Source: Lutibacter sp. (GTDB taxonomy: Bacteria > Bacteroidota > Bacteroidia > Flavobacteriales > Flavobacteriaceae). From it: 64,000 nucleotides of DNA. The notes under the pieces are model-generated. The model did not search any database. It was not told the origin of the DNA and saw nothing but the letters and a program-made list of their open reading frames with translations. This document shows positions 59,530 to 64,000 of this stretch, piece after piece. The DNA lies in assembly GCA_021647265.1 (NCBI GenBank), contig JAKIVA010000005.1, positions 1 through 64,000 of the forward strand. Direction: 5' to 3'. The first letter of the stretch is position 1, and every line of letters begins with the position of its first letter. The position numbers and the translations under genes are program-made.

Positions 59530-61137
59530 ATGAAGCTTAAATATGTACTTGTAACATTACTTTTTATAGTTCTCAAAACTTTTTCACAAGAAAGTAAAAA
59601 AGTATTATTTACTATTGATAATGAGCCTTTTTACACGCAAGAATTTTTAACTATTTATAAAAAAAATTTAAAAATAGTTGATAATTCAAAAATAGATATT
59701 CAAGATTATTTACTATTATTTATTAATTATAAGTTAAAAGTTAAAGAAGCTAAATTCTTAGGTCTTGATACCATTCAAAAGTTTAAAAATGAACTAAAAA
59801 AGTATAAAGAGGCTTTAATTTTACCGTACTTAAAGGACAAAGATGTTACTGAAAAATTAGTGATAGAGGCTTATAATAGGTTAAAGAAAGAGGTAAATGT
59901 TAGTCACATTTTAATTCCTTTAAAGCAAATGGCTTCGGCTAAAGACACCTTAGAGGTTTACAATACTTTAATAGAAGCTAGAAATTTAATTATTGAAGGA
60001 AATGATTTTGCTAAAATAGCAAAACGCTATTCAAAAGACCCAACAGTTCAGCAAGATGGAGGAGAAGTTGGCTATTTTACGGCATTACAAATGGTATACC
60101 CCTTTGAAAATAAAGCATTCTCGACTCCAGTAGGACAAGTTTCAATGCCTTTTAAAACAAAGTTTGGATATCATATTTTAAAAGTAAATGCTATTAGAGA
60201 TTCTAGAGGTGAGGTGGAAGTTGCGCATATAATGTTTCGAAAAAATAATGCGAATGCCAAAAAATTAATAGACTCAGTTTACAATGAACTGTTGAATAAT
60301 AGTAACGTTTCTTTTGCAGAAATAGCTAAAAAGCTATCTGAAGACAGAACAAGTGGCGTAAAAGGAGGGAAGCTCAATAAGTTTGGGTCGGGAAGAATGA
60401 TTGAAGATTTTGCAAATGTTGCTTTTTCAATAAAAAATGAAGGAGATATATCAAAGCCATTTCAAACTCAATTTGGATGGCATATTATAAAGTTATTGAA
60501 GAAATATCCAATTAAAAATTTTGAAGAACTAAAAGATAAATTAACAAAAGAAGTTGAGAAAGATGAACGTTCAAATTTTATAGATAAATCTGTTATTAAA
60601 AAACTGTTTGAACAGTACAAAGTGGTTGTTAATAATGAAGCGCTTCAACAGTTTGAAGTAGATGATTGGAAAACCAATTCAGAAAAATTTCAGCAAATAA
60701 TTTTATCAATAAATGAGAAAAATATTTTTCAACAAAAATTTATAAACTATTTAAAATCATACATATTTATGTCTCCAAATGAGGCATTTAAAAACTTTAA
60801 AGAAAAAGAAGTACTAAATTATTACAAAGAACATATAGAATTAACAAATCCTGATTTTGCAAATACATACAAAGAATTTAAAGAAGGATTGCTTATTTTT
60901 GATTTATTAGAGAAACAAGTTTGGGAAAAAGCAAAAAATAGTGCAGGTCTTTTGAGTTATTTTAATTTAAATAAAAGTACAAAGTACCGTCATAAAAAAT
61001 TAAGTAAAATAAAAAGTACTGTAATTACAGATTATCAAAATTATTTAGAAATTGCAATGGTAAAAAAACTTCATAAAAAATATGAGGTTAAAATTAATAA
61101 ATCGGAAAAAAAAAGATTAAAGAAATTAAATTTTTAA
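59530..61137 (+). CDS. SurA-like peptidyl-prolyl isomerase with two PpiC domains
   Basis: A 535-residue periplasmic chaperone. The signal peptide is KLKYVLVTLLFIVLKTFSQ. Two parvulin (PpiC) domains follow, with the paired motifs VNVSHILIPLKQM ... SKDPTVQQDGGEVGYFTA ... KFGYHILKV (residues 118-216) and VEVAHIMFRKN ... SEDRTSGVKGGKLNKFGSGRM ... QFGWHIIKL (about 228-328). The C-terminal 200 residues are charged helices. It folds outer-membrane proteins. It is first in a cluster with a lipoprotein (3-base gap) and a second SurA-like protein. Confidence 0.9.
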   Translation: MKLKYVLVTLLFIVLKTFSQESKKVLFTIDNEPFYTQEFLTIYKKNLKIVDNSKIDIQDYLLLFINYKLKVKEAKFLGLDTIQKFKNELKKYKEALILPYLKDKDVTEKLVIEAYNRLKKEVNVSHILIPLKQMASAKDTLEVYNTLIEARNLIIEGNDFAKIAKRYSKDPTVQQDGGEVGYFTALQMVYPFENKAFSTPVGQVSMPFKTKFGYHILKVNAIRDSRGEVEVAHIMFRKNNANAKKLIDSVYNELLNNSNVSFAEIAKKLSEDRTSGVKGGKLNKFGSGRMIEDFANVAFSIKNEGDISKPFQTQFGWHIIKLLKKYPIKNFEELKDKLTKEVEKDERSNFIDKSVIKKLFEQYKVVVNNEALQQFEVDDWKTNSEKFQQIILSINEKNIFQQKFINYLKSYIFMSPNEAFKNFKEKEVLNYYKEHIELTNPDFANTYKEFKEGLLIFDLLEKQVWEKAKNSAGLLSYFNLNKSTKYRHKKLSKIKSTVITDYQNYLEIAMVKKLHKKYEVKINKSEKKRLKKLNF

Positions 61138-61140
61138 AAC

Positions 61141-61998
61141 TTGGAGAACTATAAATATACCTATTTAATATCGCTTGTTTTAGTATTGCAATCTTGTAAT
61201 TATTTCACAATTAAAAATGACACACGCCAACCTGTTGCTCGTGTAAATGACACGTATTTATATAAAGGCGATTTAAAAAACATTATTATTACTAAAGATA
61301 TTAGTAAACAGGATAGTACCTTGTTAGTTAATAATTTTATTAATAATTGGGTTAAACAACAATTATTATTGTCTAAAGCTCAAATAAATTTAGAAAATAA
61401 AACTGAAAAATTTGAAGATCTCGTTCAAAAATACAGAGAAGATTTATTTATAAATTCATACAAGGAGGCAGTTGTAAAACAATATTTAGATACTAAAATA
61501 ACAGCTGATGATATTGATAAATTCTATGCTGAAAATAGTCAAAATTTTAAACTTAATGAAGAGTTGCTAAAACTGAAGTATATTAAAATAGGAAAGAATG
61601 TGTTAAACAAGAAGGAGTTGATAAAATTATTTAAGTCTACCAAAAAAGAAGATTTAGATAGCCTAAAAGGGAAAGAACTTTTTTTCAAATCATATCACTT
61701 AAACGATTCAATATGGGTAAAATATAGTGACCTAATTGCAAAAGTGCCAATTTTAAAAACGGTAGAAAAAAGACAATTGTTAAAAAAAGATAATTTTATT
61801 CAAAAAGAAGATTCATTAAGCCTATATTTGGTGACTATTAAAAAGGTGTTAAAAAGAAATGAAACAGCGCCTAAAAGTTATGTAACACCTACAATTAAAC
61901 AGATGATTTTACATCAAAGAAAACTATTATTATTGAGAAATATTGAAGAAACACTGATTGATGATGCAACAAAAAAACAACAATTTGAAATTTATTAA
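61141..61998 (+). CDS. SurA-related lipoprotein without an isomerase domain
   Basis: A 285-residue lipoprotein. It has the signal SLVLVLQSCNYF with lipidated Cys near residue 19, from a TTG start at 61141. The mature start VARVNDTYLYKGDL looks like the SurA N-terminal domain, followed by a helical chaperone-like body. No PpiC motifs such as HIL or GG...GF...HI are present, so isomerase activity is unlikely. It may be an accessory chaperone for the two neighbours. The gene is 3 bases after the first SurA-like gene and 1 base before the second. Confidence 0.75.
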   Translation: MENYKYTYLISLVLVLQSCNYFTIKNDTRQPVARVNDTYLYKGDLKNIIITKDISKQDSTLLVNNFINNWVKQQLLLSKAQINLENKTEKFEDLVQKYREDLFINSYKEAVVKQYLDTKITADDIDKFYAENSQNFKLNEELLKLKYIKIGKNVLNKKELIKLFKSTKKEDLDSLKGKELFFKSYHLNDSIWVKYSDLIAKVPILKTVEKRQLLKKDNFIQKEDSLSLYLVTIKKVLKRNETAPKSYVTPTIKQMILHQRKLLLLRNIEETLIDDATKKQQFEIY

Positions 61999-61999
61999 A

Positions 62000-63388
62000 A
62001 TGAAACAACACCTAACAATAATTGCTTTTTTGCTATTTTTTATTGGATTGAATGCTCAAGATAGCTTAAAAGTAGAAAGGAATATAAATAAGCGAATAAA
62101 AATAGATGGCGTGGCTGTAGTAGTTGGAAAAAATATAGTTTTAGACTCTGATATTGATAAATTTAAAAAAGAATTACAACAACGTACTGAAGGTAAAATA
62201 GATATTTCTAACTGTGAAATGCTTGAAGAACTTATGATACAAAAATTAATAGCACATCATGCTGTGGTTGATAGTATTGTAGCTTCTGATGTTGAAATAA
62301 ACTCTGAAGTTGAGCGTAATATTTCATATTTTAAACAGCAATTAGGTTCTATTGAAAAAGTAGTTAAAATGTATGGGTTTAATGATGAAGAAGACTTGAG
62401 AAAAGAATTGTTTGATATTCAAAAAGAACAAATTTTAATTAGAAAAGAACGAGAAAGTATTACTGAAAAGGTTGATGTAACTCCTGAAGAAGTTAGAACG
62501 TATTACAGTAATTTAGAAAAAGATAAAAGTTTACCTGAATTTAGTGCCGAAATTGAATTGGCACAAATTGTAAAAATGATAAAACCATCAGAGGAAGAAA
62601 TTAATAGAGTTATAAATAAATTAAAGAAAATTAAAAAAGAGATTGAAGAGGGGTATAGCTTTAGGCTTAAAGCTATTATAAATTCTGACGATCCTGCTGT
62701 TTCAGGAAATGGACCAGGAGCTGGAGGGAAATATAGCATAACACGTGATGCTAATTTTATAAAAGAATTTAAAGAAGTAGCCTTTAGTTTAGATGAAGGA
62801 GAAATTTCAGATCCTTTTGAATCTGGTTTTGGATTTCATATTATTCAGGTTGAAAAAATTAAAGGTCAGGAACGAGATGTACGACATATATTAATTCAGC
62901 CAAAAATAAGTGAAGCTGAATTGAAAGCCTCTAAAGATGAATTGGAGAAAATTCGGGAACAAATTTTAAAAGGAGAAATTACTTTTGAGGAAGCAGTATT
63001 AAAATATTCTGATGATAAAGAAACTAAAAATAACAAAGGACTTATTTTAAATCCTCAAACAAATGATACTAAATTTAATTTAACACGTATGGACCCAACG
63101 TTATACGGTAGAGTTAGTAATTTAAAAGAAGGAGAAATTACCCATGCTTTTTATGATGAAATTAGAGGTGAATCAAAAATGTTTAAAATAATTTTATTAA
63201 AAAGTAAAGTGGAAGCTCACAAAGCAAGTTTTACTAAAGATTATGAAAAAATTCAACAATTAACGTTACAGAAAAAGAAGGAAGAAACAGTTGAAAAATG
63301 GGCGAAAGATAAAATTGTTGATACCTATATTAAAATAAATAAGGACTTTAAAAAATGTGACTTTAAAAATAATTGGAAAAAAGAATAA
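62000..63388 (+). CDS. surA: SurA-like peptidyl-prolyl isomerase
   Basis: About 462 residues from the ATG at 62000, one base after the lipoprotein stop; upstream in-frame Met codons lie in that gene and would spoil the signal peptide. The signal is [19 protein letters not shown]. The SurA N-domain has [20 protein letters not shown] and [18 protein letters not shown]. Two PpiC domains follow: [10 protein letters not shown] ... [10 protein letters not shown] ... [12 protein letters not shown] and [13 protein letters not shown] ... RGESKMFKI. The second lacks a complete catalytic pattern. It matches SurA in layout and is followed 2 bases later by a MoxR gene. Confidence 0.9.
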   Translation: MKQHLTIIAFLLFFIGLNAQDSLKVERNINKRIKIDGVAVVVGKNIVLDSDIDKFKKELQQRTEGKIDISNCEMLEELMIQKLIAHHAVVDSIVASDVEINSEVERNISYFKQQLGSIEKVVKMYGFNDEEDLRKELFDIQKEQILIRKERESITEKVDVTPEEVRTYYSNLEKDKSLPEFSAEIELAQIVKMIKPSEEEINRVINKLKKIKKEIEEGYSFRLKAIINSDDPAVSGNGPGAGGKYSITRDANFIKEFKEVAFSLDEGEISDPFESGFGFHIIQVEKIKGQERDVRHILIQPKISEAELKASKDELEKIREQILKGEITFEEAVLKYSDDKETKNNKGLILNPQTNDTKFNLTRMDPTLYGRVSNLKEGEITHAFYDEIRGESKMFKIILLKSKVEAHKASFTKDYEKIQQLTLQKKKEETVEKWAKDKIVDTYIKINKDFKKCDFKNNWKKE

Positions 63389-63390
63389 CG

Positions 63391-64000
63391 ATGTCTGATG
63401 TTGCTGCATTAAAAGAATTGGTTCTAAAATACAAATCCTTAAAGCAAGAAATTGCAAAAGTGATTGTTGGTCAAGATGAAGCTATAAGCCATATTTTATT
63501 ATCCATTTTAAGTGGAGGTCATTCTCTTTTAATAGGTGTGCCAGGCTTGGCTAAAACCTTAATTGTTCATACAATTGCTGCGGCATTAGGGCTCGATTTT
63601 AAGAGAATACAATTTACACCCGATTTAATGCCTTCTGATATACTGGGAAGTGAAATTTTAGACGAATCCAATCATTTTAAATTTATAAAAGGTCCTATTT
63701 TTAGTAATATCATTTTAGCTGATGAAATTAATAGGACGCCACCTAAAACACAAGCAGCATTGCTTGAGGCAATGCAAGAGCGCACAGTTACAATAGCCGG
63801 TCATCATTATAAATTAGCGAAGCCTTTTTTTGTGTTAGCAACTCAAAATCCTATTGAACAAGAAGGAACATACCCTTTACCAGAAGCCCAATTAGATAGG
63901 TTCATGTTTTCAATAAATTTAGAATACCCAAGTTTTGCTGAAGAAGTAAATGTAGTTAAAAGCACTACAAATGATGAAACACCAGTTATTAATGCTCTTT
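63391..64000 (+). CDS. MoxR-family AAA+ ATPase (partial, runs off the window)
   Basis: The first 203 codons are present. The start is [18 protein letters not shown]. Walker A is [16 protein letters not shown], and Walker B is [24 protein letters not shown] with the MoxR-specific [15 protein letters not shown] run. The sensor 1 segment is [26 protein letters not shown]. It begins 2 bases after surA, so it is in that operon. MoxR proteins are chaperone-like ATPases that work with VWA proteins; those genes would lie beyond 64000. Confidence 0.93.
   Translation, partial: MSDVAALKELVLKYKSLKQEIAKVIVGQDEAISHILLSILSGGHSLLIGVPGLAKTLIVHTIAAALGLDFKRIQFTPDLMPSDILGSEILDESNHFKFIKGPIFSNIILADEINRTPPKTQAALLEAMQERTVTIAGHHYKLAKPFFVLATQNPIEQEGTYPLPEAQLDRFMFSINLEYPSFAEEVNVVKSTTNDETPVINAL

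Noticed and set aside
61958..61999. Upstream Met codons as the start of the last SurA-like gene
   Set aside because: They lie within the lipoprotein gene and would put 14 polar residues before the signal peptide; the ATG at 62000 is better.
1..64000. CRISPR array, prophage, conjugative or secretion-system island
   Set aside because: I looked for spaced direct repeats, integrase, transposase, phage structural or relaxase genes and saw none; the repeats present are short intergenic palindromes and MITE-like elements.

Overview
The window reads as a chromosomal stretch from a member of the Flavobacteriaceae (Bacteroidota). The genome is strongly AT-rich, coding density is high, and promoters of the Bacteroidota type (TTTG, 18-19 bases, TAnnTTTG) can be seen. 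The gene content is characteristic of the family: ftsK-lolA-lptG-ribB, 2TM-domain proteins, DUF4369, DUF6702, DUF2141, carboxypeptidase-regulatory-like and SurA-type genes. I cannot name the genus from sequence alone. There is no prophage, conjugative module, CRISPR array or intact insertion sequence. Most of the window is core genome, with small repeat elements scattered between genes.

Layout. 1-3141 (minus): an ECF sigma factor, a membrane protein that may be its anti-sigma factor, a CpxP/Spy-like periplasmic protein, an EF-hand protein and a cytochrome c lipoprotein. 3402-7599 (plus): cysS, yidD, lgt and an exported M20 amidohydrolase. 7790-14833 (minus): two tandem M1-like metallopeptidases whose 3' ends have been homogenised, a DUF6702-like protein and two tandem carboxypeptidase-regulatory-like proteins. 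pepE follows on plus. 15634-23651 (minus): a frameshifted DUF4369 lipoprotein gene, ribB, an LptF/G permease, a LolA-like protein, ftsK, dgkA, tpx and a 2-Cys peroxiredoxin. 23834-29846: a MATE exporter with a coupled small gene, HhH and OmpA-like envelope proteins, mutS2 and ung. 30030-36490 (minus): lipA, a tight operon of a CxxC mini-protein, GT2, an ECF sigma factor and an Nramp-like transporter, then an EF-G paralogue. 36737-40078 (plus): a LytS/LytTR-type two-component system with 2TM proteins. 40095-46871: an S9 peptidase lipoprotein, rpsA with an unusual N-terminal domain, a glmM-type mutase and an envelope protein. 47100-55470: an LpxL-like acyltransferase, a rhomboid, tRNA-Gly, two GNATs, an M15 peptidase, a TPR histidine kinase, tRNA-Met, a START-like protein, a class IV aminotransferase, YqgE and HU. 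55659-64000: fmt, recQ, an AAA ATPase, DUF493, three SurA-related export chaperones and the start of a MoxR ATPase running off the window.

How the genes work together. Much of the window serves the cell envelope: lipoprotein maturation (lgt), lipoprotein and LPS transport (LolA-like, LptF/G), outer-membrane protein folding (SurA-like cluster), membrane insertion (yidD), lipid A acylation, OmpA-like anchoring, and peptidases at the cell surface or in the periplasm. A second theme is translation and DNA upkeep (cysS, fmt, rpsA, EF-G paralogue, ftsK, mutS2, ung, recQ, HU). Two ECF sigma factors and two histidine kinases provide signalling.

Most unusual points: a DUF2853-like domain fused to ribosomal protein S1; a one-base homopolymer frameshift in a DUF4369 lipoprotein gene; a nearly identical 682-bp tract shared by the two M1-like genes; a histidine kinase with a C-terminal 2TM domain next to two free copies; an EF-G paralogue without the catalytic histidine; an Nramp-like protein without the usual metal ligands; RibB with a decayed RibA half; and a small MITE-like repeat family.
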